Made by a program: the position numbers and the translations under genes | Part shown: one piece after another, positions 1-7,013 of the stretch | Position numbering within the stretch: the first letter of the stretch is position 1 | How the letters are laid out: the number at the start of each line of letters is the position of its first letter | Assembly: GCA_963840725.1 (NCBI GenBank) | Contig: CAWIZY010000026.1 | Location: forward strand, 1-15,975 | From: CAVWDU01 sp963840725 | Lineage (GTDB): Bacteria; Pseudomonadota; Gammaproteobacteria; Pseudomonadales; Halieaceae | Direction of reading: 5' to 3' | Length of the DNA stretch: 15,975 nucleotides | Notes under the pieces: generated by a model | What the model was told of the DNA's origin: nothing | The model's input: the letters and a program-made list of their open reading frames with translations, nothing else | The model's database searches: none

Positions 1-254
1 TCACTACGGCCGCGGCGAAGGCCTTTGAACCGTGGCTTCACCGGATGCCGGTGCTGCTGGCGGGCGAGGAGGTCGAGCGCTGGCTGGATAACAGCAGCGG
101 CTATTGCTGCAGATGATCCCGTGTGCTGCCCCGCGTTTCAAGTTTGGCTGGCAGGCTGCGCCACTGCCGAACGCCGTGGGCAATGCCCGCCAATAAATCA
201 GCCGCGCTCATGGAGCCTGTCGGTGACACCGTCGAACTGGCGGCAGAGCCATAA
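1..254 (+). pseudogene. SOS response-associated peptidase (SRAP/YedK/HMCES family), C-terminal remnant with two frame breaks
   Basis: Only the C-terminal part is in the window; the catalytic Cys2 and the rest would lie to the left. Frame 3 reads TTAAAKAFEPWLHRMPVLLA then EEVERWLDNSSG, which matches the SRAP pattern of two threonines, an RMPV block and a WLD motif. It then hits TGA at 114-116. Frame 2 continues from about base 101 with LLLQMIPCAAPRFKFGWQAA and ends in VGNAR. Frame 3 resumes at 192 with NKSAALMEPVGD and stops at 252-254; the joined VGNARNKSAALMEPVGD is the family's usual tail. SRAP proteins crosslink to abasic sites in single-stranded DNA. Two compensating indels mean either a decayed gene or sequence errors. 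Family assignment rests on motif recall. Confidence 0.7.
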
Positions 255-324
255 CGTAATCCCTCTGGGGTGGAGATGAGCCTGGCACCCGTTGTGGCTC
301 AGTCCAGGCATCCCCCACCTTTAG

Positions 325-909
325 CGCGATAAGCTTGAACGCCTGTGCCGTTACATCAGTCGCCCGGCGGTCTCTGAGAAGCGCCTGGCTTTGACGGCTT
401 ACGGACAGGTTCGGTATGAACTCAAAACCCCGTACCGCAACGGCACAACATATGTCATCTTTCAGCCCTTGGACTTTATGGCTAAGCTTGCAGCGCTGGT
501 GCCCAAGCCTCGAATCAATCTCACACGCTTCCATGGCGTATTCGCTCCGAATAGCAAACACCGCGTTGAAGTGACACCTACTAAGCGCGGCAAGCTGACA
601 GCAAAGGCTGAACCGGGTAGCGCGGATTGGCCTGATAAGAGTCCTGAAGAACGGCATCGCGCCATGACCTGGATGCAGCGCCTCAAACGGGTATTCAACA
701 TTGACATTGAAGTTTGCGAGCGCTGCAGTGGGCACGTCAAAGTCATCGCCAGTATTGAAGACCCAGCGGTGATTGCGCATATCCTCAAGCACCTGAAGCA
801 GAAAGCCGCCATCGTCGGTGACACAAAACTCCATGCGCTACCGCCAGAACGCGCGCCTCCTGAGCATGGCTTTTTTCTCGATCTTTCACAGTCTCGCCTT
901 TTTGACTGA
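325..909 (+). pseudogene. IS91-family (ISCR-like) transposase, C-terminal half only
   Basis: Frame 1 reads from RDKLERLCRYISRP through VSEKRLAL, then FQPLDFMAKLAALVPKPR, RFHGVFAPNSKHR, and ends with a GFFLDLSQSRLFD tail. These blocks are typical of the C-terminal half of Y1/Y2 rolling-circle transposases of the IS91/ISCR group: a CRYxxRP segment, an LAALVPxPR-hRxHGV(L/F)APN block, then a CxxC segment (CERCSG). An in-frame TAG at 322-324 lies just upstream and no HUH motif is present, so the gene is 5'-truncated and certainly inactive. The CRY tyrosine (codon 352-354) sits where the catalytic tyrosine is expected. The first usable in-frame start is at 391, which would give only a fragment. Confidence 0.85.
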
Positions 910-1110
910 CAGAAGCTAAATCAACAAACATGAATCACGCTGCTATGCGCTGGTAGGGGGGGTGTGCGTGCTGAGGCCCTAATGACAGCAATTTGTGGTC
1001 AATTTCAGTGACAAGATGAGGAGCGTTTAGGCGATGGGAGGGTTTTGATGGGTAATATGCTCCGGCGAATTCTACCTGGAATTAACTCGGCTAAGGCTTC
1101 TTTTGGGGAA

Positions 1111-1185
1111 AAGGAGTGTTTATACTTCCTATACTCCGTTTGAATTCTGGGCTATATTTTCTGCGTCTGGACATGAACACTCCTT
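1111..1185. repeat. 10 bp inverted repeat around the oriIS-like site
   Basis: AAGGAGTGTT at 1111-1120 is matched by its exact reverse complement AACACTCCTT at 1176-1185, with 55 bp between the arms. The left arm overlaps the oriIS-like sequence. It could fold into a stem on single-stranded DNA, as rolling-circle origins often do, or be coincidental. Confidence 0.4.
1116..1136 (+). other. oriIS-like end of an ISCR/IS91-type element
   Basis: About 207 bp downstream of the transposase stop lies GTGTTTATACTTCCTATACT. It matches, as I recall it, the conserved 21-base oriIS of ISCR elements at 16 of 21 positions, including an uninterrupted ACTTCCTATAC (1124-1134). Position and orientation, 3' of the transposase gene and on the same strand, are as expected for oriIS. 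The match was made from memory and not by database search. Confidence 0.6.
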
Positions 1186-1194
1186 TGGCACAGT

Positions 1195-1571
1195 GTGCCT
1201 CTTTTTAGAAGTGTCCGCAGTAACGGGGTAAACCCATCCAACAGCGTGAAATTCTGGGAGCGGCAATACAAACAGCTGGACCCGCGACCCTCTTGCTCAA
1301 TGTCTCAACGATGGTGTTTGGCTATTGGCTCGCACGAACCTACCGGCTCAATACGGCTCAGACCACGTCGATCAGCCTTGAGATTGGCATACAGAACTCG
1401 GCTTTGGCCATGTTGAACGCTACAACGCTTCTGGATAATCCAACCATGGCTTTGCCGCCCGGTATCTATTCCCTTGTAATGTATCTAACCGGTGGATTTG
1501 TAGTGGGCCTGCGGCACCGCCAAAGGACGACCGGCAAAATCGTAATGAAACCTGCGGATCAGCAAGAGTAA
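1195..1571 (+). pseudogene. bile acid:sodium symporter (BASS) family protein, C-terminal fragment
   Basis: From about 1242 frame 0 reads QREILGAAIQTAGPATLLLN, then VSTMVFGYWLARTYRL, SLEIGIQNSALAMLNATTLL, NPTMALPPGIYSLVMYLTGG and a short polar tail. The EIGIQN motif followed by a hydrophobic helix and an NPxMALPPxxYS block is characteristic of the last membrane helices of BASS (SBF) transporters. Upstream, LFRSVRSNGVN lies in frame 1 (1195-1230) and looks like the preceding loop, so a one-base loss near 1225-1245 is likely. An intact protein would be about 300 residues; the N-terminal two thirds are absent. The fragment begins just beyond the oriIS-like end, so the mobile element probably cut it. 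Confidence 0.72.
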
Positions 1572-1640
1572 AGGGAACAGCAAACCGACAGTGTCGGAGC
1601 ATGCAGATCCACCAGGACGCATAGTTTCACGCCATCTCTT

Positions 1641-2241
1641 TCAAAAACCAAGTGAAGGCGGCGTTATCTTCCCCAGGGAGCTATCAGCGCCTCTCTTCAT
1701 GGCCAGGATCTGCTCTTTTAAAAGACGATAGAACTCATAATTCGGGAGTGGGTCGTATTTTATCCCCTGCAGTTCGTAATGCTTGAGAATGGCTTTGACC
1801 GTCGTTGGTTTTACAAACACCTCTTCGCCGGGCGAGTAGTAATAGGGAATCACGGTAACCAATGGCCATTTGGCCAGCTTCTGGCGCTTGAGAGATTCCA
1901 CCATTGTGTTGAAACCCTGCCCCTGATCTCCGTGTAGCATGTCGTACAATGCAAAGGCGTACTGCTCGCGATCTTTTGACGTCATCCCGGCAACCAGTCG
2001 CTTGAGTCGCGGCTTTTCGAACCTTGAGACCAGAGATGACTGGGTAATGAGCTTCACCATGTTCTCCGCAACAACCTGCGGCAAGGCGAATGCTTCTTTG
2101 CTGAACCACTCCTGCGCTTGCTTCGTTCTGCGTTGAAACATGATGCTTTTTCCCTTCCGCTACGAGAGCAGGGTTGTCAAAGCCACCGGGAAAGATCGAT
2201 AAAAACTCCCGCTCAGCTTGTTCGAGTTTTTCTTGATTCAT
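1641..2241 (-). pseudogene. Unrecognised conserved-looking protein (about 199 aa) with one frame break
   Basis: The reading starts at ATG 2239-2241 (MNQEKLEQAEREFLSIFPGG) with an AGAAGG ribosome site 9 bases upstream. It continues to GFDNPALVAEGKKH, then must shift frame near 2140 to MFQRRTKQAQEWFSKEAF and runs to TGA at 1641-1643. The span is 601 nt, one more than a whole number of codons, which fits a single-base insertion. I do not recognise the family. The protein is soluble, rich in charged residues, without Cys clusters or membrane segments; its second half has LVTVIPYYYSPGEEVFVKP and LPNYEFYRLLKEQIL. It follows the antiporter gene by 88 bp on the same strand and may be the last gene of that operon. 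A separate 166-aa protein from ATG 2141 is the alternative reading. Confidence 0.6.
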
Positions 2242-2329
2242 AGCGCTTAACCTTCTCATGAAAAAGTACTTCAGACACTCGGGTTCGGCTTCAGAGTCAG
2301 CTTCCGTCAACGGCGCAGGTTCAGGGCAT

Positions 2330-3568
2330 TCAAACGCGCCGTTGAGAGGAAAACTTGAGTAAAGTTGCGAATGGCCTAGCACTGACTCCATGGAGACAAA
2401 TGCTGCAGGCAACGGTGAAAGAGACGACAGAAACGGTTGGAGAGGTTTCTGGGATAACCCCGCGGTCAATGAGCAACATCATGAAAGCTACCGTCGCCAA
2501 CCCCTTTGGCCCAAACCAGGCTACAAACAGACGGTCAGTTTTTGGCAAACCCGAAAAGCCTAGTGAAATCAATACCGATAGAGTCCTTACCAGAAACACA
2601 CTCGCAAATGCATAAATCACCACGGAACTCGACAAGTTGTCGGCAACCAAAGGCACCAACAGAACCCCAAACGCAATCCAGGCCAACGATGAAACAATGT
2701 TTGCAAGGCACTCCGTTTCATCAATCAGCTTGAACCGCCTTTTCTGATCATCAAACGACACCAGGCACCCAGCAGCGAAGGACGCGATCAAACCACTGCC
2801 GCCAAGCCACTGAGCCAGGCCAAAAGAGGAAAGGGCCAAGGAGGCAAACGGCAATACCCGCCAACTGCCCCCCACAAAAAACCGGCCATGGGTGCCGCGG
2901 GCAATGCCAATAAAAACCATCGATAAAACAACACCGACCAACAGACCGATACCGAGCTCACTCGCCAGAAAGTTCAATACAAATAGTGGGGGAAGAGGCT
3001 CACTACTCTCACTCGCAAACGCCAATGCCGCCAACGCCAACAGTAGCGGCAGACACAGACCATCGTTCAGTCCACTCTCAATTTCTACTCCAAGTATCAC
3101 TTTTTCCGGGAGGCCATCAGTAGAGGTGATGGGGCGCGCAAGGTCGGCATCCGTCGGAGCAAGTATCACAGCGAGGATTGCCGCTTCCAACCAAATCATA
3201 TCCGGAAACACTGCAACGGCGAGGACGAAGCCAAGCATCATGGAGGCTGGGAGGCCGATTGCCAAAAGGCGCAAAGGCACTGTCAAAACCCTTCTGAATG
3301 CCCTGAAATCGATTCGAGCCGCCTGAGTGCACAACACCAGGGCCAGTGTAAGCTCCGCGTAAACTCTCAGAAGTGCTCTCGACCCATCGCTGGAGACAGC
3401 ATCAACTCCCAGAGGGCCGACAAAAACTCCCGTCAACGTAAAAAACATCGCACTGGTGAGCGAAAAACGCTCAAACAGTTGACCGATTGCCCCATAAACA
3501 AGAAAAGCGATCCCTACCGCAGAAATGGCAAGATAGGTCGAGGACGTGACGGTATAGAGGTCGTTCAC
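2330..3568 (-). CDS. Cation:proton antiporter, CPA1 (NhaP-like) family
   Basis: This is a 412-residue, strongly hydrophobic protein with about 11-12 predicted membrane helices. It probably exchanges Na+ or K+ for H+ across the inner membrane. Family marks are APTDAD around residues 137-142 (in place of the usual S/PTDP), VEIESGLNDG at 161-170 with the Asn-Asp pair (168-169) of the ion-binding helix, and FGPKGLAT near residue 360. There is no long cytoplasmic tail or RCK domain, so the length is at the short end for the family. The only upstream in-frame start is GTG at 3566-3568, with a poor ribosome site, since a stop lies a few codons before it. It follows the DUF5131 gene by 61 bp on the same strand and probably shares its transcript. 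The substrate ion cannot be read from the sequence. Confidence 0.9.
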   Translation of the reverse strand: MNDLYTVTSSTYLAISAVGIAFLVYGAIGQLFERFSLTSAMFFTLTGVFVGPLGVDAVSSDGSRALLRVYAELTLALVLCTQAARIDFRAFRRVLTVPLRLLAIGLPASMMLGFVLAVAVFPDMIWLEAAILAVILAPTDADLARPITSTDGLPEKVILGVEIESGLNDGLCLPLLLALAALAFASESSEPLPPLFVLNFLASELGIGLLVGVVLSMVFIGIARGTHGRFFVGGSWRVLPFASLALSSFGLAQWLGGSGLIASFAAGCLVSFDDQKRRFKLIDETECLANIVSSLAWIAFGVLLVPLVADNLSSSVVIYAFASVFLVRTLSVLISLGFSGLPKTDRLFVAWFGPKGLATVAFMMLLIDRGVIPETSPTVSVVSFTVACSICLHGVSARPFATLLKFSSQRRV

Positions 3569-3606
3569 CAGGTTATGTCTTCATTGTATTCACAGGGCTA
3601 TCCAGC

Positions 3607-3644
3607 GAGCTTGTTCACAACCAAATTGGTCACAGCACAAGCTC
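3607..3644. repeat. Nested inverted repeats at the 3' end of the DUF5131 gene
   Basis: GAGCTTGT (3607-3614) and ACAAGCTC (3637-3644) are exact reverse complements. Between them, ACCAAATTGGT (3620-3630) is itself a 5-1-5 palindrome ending on the first base of the DUF5131 stop codon. On the minus strand this hairpin spans the stop and the gap before the antiporter gene. No U-run follows, so it is more likely an RNA processing or attenuation structure than a classic terminator. Function is unknown. Confidence 0.35.
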
Positions 3645-4403
3645 ATCGGGAATGGACAGGAAGGACTTACCTTCGATCAAATGCCCCGCTCGACTTTTGC
3701 TGCTGCGAGAGCCATCCGGGCCATAGGTTCCCCATTGTTTCCAATATAGGTGCACGTTCTGGGCTAGGCATTGATCCCGGAGTGACGTTACCCATTCTGG
3801 CATTGCGCGCCGAGCCTCCGGACCACTTTCTCCGCCTCCTACAACAAGTCGTATGCCGGACAGGTCCAGCTCACCAAGGTCACCAAGGAGAGGCTCACAA
3901 CAGATATGCTTGTTCCTAACCCTCGTTTTCTTAAGATCTTCAAGGCGAGGGAGGCCATATTCCCGGTCTTCAACAGTCACTCCCGCCCAAAGGTTGTCTG
4001 GAGCTTCTCTTCTATCGAAATACGCCCGCATTTTTTGGCTTCTTTTGGTCAGTATGTAGAACACATGCCAATGGGCTTTTCTTACAATATCCATCACCTG
4101 GTCGATGCTCTCATCGTCCGCATCTTCGTGAAAGATGTCGCTCATGGAGTTGATGAAGTAGAACGTCGGCTTCTTGCGTTTCAGGGGCGCTGCTTTTTCT
4201 ATGCGGTCGGGATGCACCGCAAACTTGAAGCCGTTTTCGTAGCCGGGTGTGCCCCATTTATGGAGTTTCGCGGCGATGGTTTCTGCGTAGCAGTGCTTAC
4301 AACCCGGGGAAACTTTCGTACACCCGGTAAACGGGTTCCAGGTCTTGGCGTCGATCTTCATTTCCTGATCGTAGGAGATCTTTCCGTTATCCGCCGTTGT
4401 CAT
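3630..4403 (-). CDS. DUF5131 family protein (phage Gp37/Gp68-like)
   Basis: The 257-residue protein opens with KTWNPFTGCTKVSPGCKHCY, the signature of the Gp37/Gp68 (DUF5131, PF07505/COG4422) family. Cys28, Cys35 and Cys38 form a C-x6-C-x2-C cluster that resembles a metal or Fe-S site. Later family blocks are KKPTFYFINSMSDIFHED, HVFYILTKRSQKM, NLWAGVTVED, the CCEPLLG segment and VVGGGESGPEARRAMPEWV, ending with a YWKQWGTYGPDG block. Length is normal for the family. The fold is thought to be a TIM barrel of radical-SAM type; no reaction is established. The ATG lies only 2 bases after the VOC gene's TAA, so the two are almost certainly translationally coupled. There are no phage genes nearby, so this is a chromosomal operon copy and not a prophage gene. 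Confidence 0.9.
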   Translation of the reverse strand: MTTADNGKISYDQEMKIDAKTWNPFTGCTKVSPGCKHCYAETIAAKLHKWGTPGYENGFKFAVHPDRIEKAAPLKRKKPTFYFINSMSDIFHEDADDESIDQVMDIVRKAHWHVFYILTKRSQKMRAYFDRREAPDNLWAGVTVEDREYGLPRLEDLKKTRVRNKHICCEPLLGDLGELDLSGIRLVVGGGESGPEARRAMPEWVTSLRDQCLAQNVHLYWKQWGTYGPDGSRSSKSRAGHLIEGKSFLSIPDELVL

Positions 4404-4405
4404 GG

Positions 4406-4789
4406 TTACTCAGGCCTTTTCTCGCCGGCTTTGTCATAATCCCAATAAGCCGCCTCAATATTGTGACCGTCCGGGTCGATAACAAAAGCGGCGTAATAGC
4501 CTGCCCAGTAGTTCTCGCGATAGCCGGGACCACCGTTGTCCGTCGCCCCTTCGGCCAGTGCGGTTTCGTAGAATGCACGAACCTCTTCTTTGGTCTTTGC
4601 CTCAAAAGCCAGGTGCGTCGGAACGACTTCCTCTTTCAGAACCCACAGGTCGGTGTTCTTACCATCGTAAAAGCCAGCCGCTTGGCCAACTTCCATATTG
4701 TTGGTGTATCCAAGGGTGGCAAGAACCTTCGTGTAGAAGTCCTTGGACTTCTCATAATTGCTAACGTGAAGATGCGTGTGAGCTATCAT
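4406..4789 (-). CDS. VOC family protein (glyoxalase/bleomycin resistance/dioxygenase fold)
   Basis: This 127-residue single-domain protein starts at MIAHTHLHVSNYEKSKDFY. The ATG at 4787-4789 is preceded by a GGAG site; a longer reading to 4891 would overlap the upstream gene and lacks family sequence. Expected metal ligands are present: a histidine in the first strand (His6 or His8), His59 in PTHLAFEA and Glu112 in HNIEAAYWD. The GYYAAFVIDPDGHNIEA stretch is typical of small bacterial glyoxalase-like proteins. These bind a divalent metal and act on, or sequester, small organic molecules; the substrate cannot be told. It sits 62 bp after an NTF2-like gene and 2 bp before the DUF5131 gene. Confidence 0.9.
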   Translation of the reverse strand: MIAHTHLHVSNYEKSKDFYTKVLATLGYTNNMEVGQAAGFYDGKNTDLWVLKEEVVPTHLAFEAKTKEEVRAFYETALAEGATDNGGPGYRENYWAGYYAAFVIDPDGHNIEAAYWDYDKAGEKRPE

Positions 4790-4851
4790 TTCGCGGAGTC
4801 TCCGCTTACTGTTCCATGGCTTCGTGATGCCGACGACTGCGTTTCTTAGCC

Positions 4852-5235
4852 TCAGCCATTTGAATTGCGTGCTTGCAGCACGACCTGCCATTTGCCGTCG
4901 TTCTTCCTCCAGATGGTGACGTACTTCTCTGTCTGCTGGCTTCCGTCCGGAAGTTTCATGGAGATTTCACCGTAGGCAAAGGCCATGTCACCGGATGAGC
5001 TGATCTCGGCACCCGTTGGTTCGAATGACATGTCCAAGCCTTCGGTGTCCCGGGCCGCCTCCAGGGCTTCTTTTTCGTGATGATTGCCGACAAGAAGTTC
5101 CGCTCCCGGATTTAGGAGCTTCACGTCATCAGCCATGTATTTCATCATCTGGTCAACATCGCCCGTCGCCAAGAGCTTCGAGGTCATGCGTTCCAATTCC
5201 AGAATGTGGTCTGCCGTATCAATTTGGTGTGTCAT
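4852..5235 (-). CDS. SnoaL-like/NTF2-family protein (DUF4440-like), copy A
   Basis: The 127-residue protein starts at MTHQIDTADHILELERMTSK; the ATG at 5233-5235 follows GAGAAGG, which decides against the longer reading to 5280. The order of motifs is that of NTF2-fold proteins of the DUF4440/SnoaL type: an N-terminal helix, DVDQMMKYMADDVKLLNPGA, then strands FEPTGAEISSSGDMAFAYGE, EKYVTIWRKNDGKWQVVLQA. Members are ketosteroid-isomerase-like enzymes or binding proteins; no specific reaction can be assigned. It is a paralogue of the next gene upstream: compare KYVTIWRKNDGKWQVV with KFVSIWRDIDGNGKWRCV, and FEPTGAEISSSGDMAFAYGE with FEPTDIEVSESGEMAYVIGE. It lies 59 bp downstream of that paralogue, which indicates tandem duplication within one operon. 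Confidence 0.88.
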   Translation of the reverse strand: MTHQIDTADHILELERMTSKLLATGDVDQMMKYMADDVKLLNPGAELLVGNHHEKEALEAARDTEGLDMSFEPTGAEISSSGDMAFAYGEISMKLPDGSQQTEKYVTIWRKNDGKWQVVLQARNSNG

Positions 5236-5294
5236 CTCAACCTTCTCCGTTTGTTTCTCTGCGGTCGCCCAATCCTGCAAATATCTCTGCGAGG

Positions 5295-5690
5295 CTATGC
5301 GTCGTTGAAATTATTAGCCTCAACAACACAGCGCCACTTTCCATTTCCATCGATATCTCTCCAAATGGAAACGAATTTCCCGATACGGGTTTCTTCTCCG
5401 GCTTGCTCCAACTTGGTTTCACCAATGACATAAGCCATTTCGCCAGACTCACTGACTTCAATGTCCGTAGGCTCGAAGCTGAATTTGAGACCTTCAACCG
5501 CAGAAATTTCCCGCATCCAATTCGAGTAGCCAATACCGTCCATTTTCGGCATTCCGGGAGTAAGCTGAACAGTTTCAGGAGTAATAATCTCGTTATCTAA
5601 AAAATCGAGATCGCCTTCTTGCCAGTGTTCATTGGCAGCGCGTTCGAGCCTGAAAAGTTCATCACGTATCTTCTGTTGGACGTCATTCAT
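5295..5690 (-). CDS. SnoaL-like/NTF2-family protein (DUF4440-like), copy B, first gene of the operon
   Basis: The 131-residue protein begins MNDVQQKIRDELFRLERAAN with an AAGGATAGG ribosome site just upstream. It carries the same NTF2-fold pattern as copy A: an acidic EGDLDFLDNEIITPE segment after the first helix, then FEPTDIEVSESGEMAYVIGE, and a final KWRCVVEANNF strand. It is the 5'-most gene of the minus-strand run and faces the GlxA regulator gene across a 128 bp gap. That gap probably holds both promoters. A role in binding or isomerising a small hydrophobic molecule is inferred from the fold only. Confidence 0.88.
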   Translation of the reverse strand: MNDVQQKIRDELFRLERAANEHWQEGDLDFLDNEIITPETVQLTPGMPKMDGIGYSNWMREISAVEGLKFSFEPTDIEVSESGEMAYVIGETKLEQAGEETRIGKFVSIWRDIDGNGKWRCVVEANNFNDA

Positions 5691-5731
5691 CAGCCTATCC
5701 TTTTCGTTTCAAACAGCTCGGGTATTGGTTT

Positions 5732-5753
5732 AGCGACAACAACTGTAAGCGAC
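5732..5753. promoter_or_regulatory. Direct repeat AGCGAC in the GlxA/NTF2 divergent promoter
   Basis: AGCGAC occurs at 5732-5737 and again at 5748-5753, start to start 16 bp. AraC-type regulators often bind direct repeats, and this pair lies in the gap between the divergent operon and the regulator gene. It is not present in the equivalent gap of the second GlxA gene. Role as an activator site for the minus-strand operon is inferred. Confidence 0.3.
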
Positions 5754-5762
5754 CACACCTCG

Positions 5763-5775
5763 TGTCACAATGACA
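5763..5775. promoter_or_regulatory. Palindromic candidate operator upstream of GlxA copy 1
   Basis: TGTCACAATGACA is a 5-3-5 palindrome ending 44 bp before the regulator's ATG. The second GlxA gene has TGGCACAATGCCA at exactly the same distance. Only the symmetric third and eleventh positions differ (T/A here, G/C there), so both remain palindromic. This argues for a protein-binding site, perhaps for autoregulation. Confidence 0.5.
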
Positions 5776-5818
5776 AAACATCAAAGGATCATGCCATTTA
5801 ATCGCATAAGGTTTTCCA

Positions 5819-6850
5819 ATGCCCCTCTATCGAGTACCGACGCTGCAGGCTCCCTTGGACCTTGAGAAAACCCCGCGCCGGGTTGTCATTGTCACCAACC
5901 GCGCATCCTCTTCGCTGGAGTACATAGGCTTTCTACAAGTCTTCGCAGAAACGACGTTTTTTCTTGAGCAAGCCGGCTACTGTCCCGCCTATGAAGTTGA
6001 AGTCGTATCTCGCGGTAAAGGCTGCATCTATGAACGCAACGGCCTTTCTATAACAGCATCCCGATCCTTCGATGAGCTCGAAGGTTCCGTGGACACACTG
6101 ATCATTCAGGCTGCCGATGACCACGATGAATGTCTTCATGACAAACAATTCATCAACTGGATCAAAGTGATGGCCAAGAACGTCCGCCGTATCGTGAGTG
6201 CCTGCACAGGCTCTTTTATACTGGCAGAGGCAGGACTGCTTGATGGAAAGCCGGCAACCACCCACTGGGCGGCCGCTGAGGATTTCCGTACCCGGTACCC
6301 CGAGGTTCGCCTTACTCCTGAGCGGATACATGTAAAGTCTGGCAACATCCATACAGCAGCTGGTGTTACCGCCGCCGTGGATCTTGCCATCGCTCTGGTT
6401 GAAGAGGATTTGGGCTCCGAATTAGCTCGGCGAGTCGCACAAGCAATGGTCGTTTTTATGAAGCGACCTGGTAACCAGGCCCAGTTTTTTGCCACATCAA
6501 CCCACAGCGTTACGGAGCACCACCTGGATGCTTTCGTTGACTACATTCAGGAGCATTTGTCAGCGGATCTACGGCTGGAGACCCTGGCCGGCCACTTCAA
6601 CCTCAGTCTTCGAAGCTTCAATCGCCAGTTCCGAAAGCGAGTCGGAACTCCGCCCGGTCGCTACATTGAGCAGTGTCGCGTCGATCGTGCTCGTCGGTAC
6701 CTGGAAGAAAGCACTGCGACCATCTCTCAGATCGCTCAGTGGTGCGGCTACGCAACCTCCGACGGGCTTTGCCTCGCGCTTGAGAGAAACCTCGGTTTAA
6801 CTCCTCGGCAATACCGAGAACGTTTTACCACTTCGGTTCTTTGGTCCTAA
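5819..6850 (+). CDS. GlxA family transcriptional regulator (DJ-1/PfpI plus AraC domains), copy 1
   Basis: This is a full-length 343-residue protein. Residues about 20-190 form the DJ-1/PfpI-like amidotransferase fold, with the nucleophile-elbow Cys129 in RIVSACTGSFILAEAGLLDG and the ATTHW motif after it. Residues about 245-335 are the AraC domain with two helix-turn-helix units: LRLETLAGHFNLSLRSFNRQ and TISQIAQWCGYATSDGLCLA, ending LTPRQYRERF. Relatives sense metabolites such as carnitine, arginine or glycine betaine derivatives and activate catabolic genes; the ligand here is unknown. ATG 5819 has AAGG about 9 bases upstream. It is divergent from the NTF2-VOC-DUF5131 operon and convergent with a ligase gene. 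From codon 304 on, its DNA is identical to the second copy, because it enters the long inverted repeat. Confidence 0.92.
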   Translation: MPLYRVPTLQAPLDLEKTPRRVVIVTNRASSSLEYIGFLQVFAETTFFLEQAGYCPAYEVEVVSRGKGCIYERNGLSITASRSFDELEGSVDTLIIQAADDHDECLHDKQFINWIKVMAKNVRRIVSACTGSFILAEAGLLDGKPATTHWAAAEDFRTRYPEVRLTPERIHVKSGNIHTAAGVTAAVDLAIALVEEDLGSELARRVAQAMVVFMKRPGNQAQFFATSTHSVTEHHLDAFVDYIQEHLSADLRLETLAGHFNLSLRSFNRQFRKRVGTPPGRYIEQCRVDRARRYLEESTATISQIAQWCGYATSDGLCLALERNLGLTPRQYRERFTTSVLWS

Positions 6851-7013
6851 TTCCATCCAGCTGACTCAGACCATCCCTAGTCTACCTATACCCGTCGAGT
6901 TAAAGGGGCTTATACAGCCGCCGGTTCGGTGCTCTGCCAAGCAAGAATGTAAGCCGGCTGCGCGCCGAGCAAACGCACCTGTCAGCCTGAGCTCCTCGCC
7001 GCTGAATCGGCCC

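Larger units (their letters stand above)
325..1136 (+). mobile_element. ISCR/IS91-like element remnant, 5'-truncated, retaining its oriIS end
   Basis: This joins the truncated transposase gene and the oriIS-like sequence downstream of it. The left end with the HUH catalytic part and terIS is missing: recognisable transposase starts only at about 325, shortly after the SRAP remnant ends. Rolling-circle elements of this type start replication at oriIS and run through the transposase gene, so DNA on the left (SRAP) side would be the co-mobilised side. The exact outer boundary is inferred, not proven. Confidence 0.6.

Noticed and set aside
325..909. Reading the transposase frame from 391 as an intact small gene of 172 aa.
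   Set aside because: Homology to the family clearly begins earlier (from about 325) and the catalytic N-terminal half is missing, so it is a truncated pseudogene.
1585..1597. Perfect palindrome CCGACAGTGTCGG between the symporter fragment and the unknown minus-strand gene.
   Set aside because: A 6 bp stem with a 1-base centre and no U-run is too small for a terminator, and it has no second copy or other support as a binding site.
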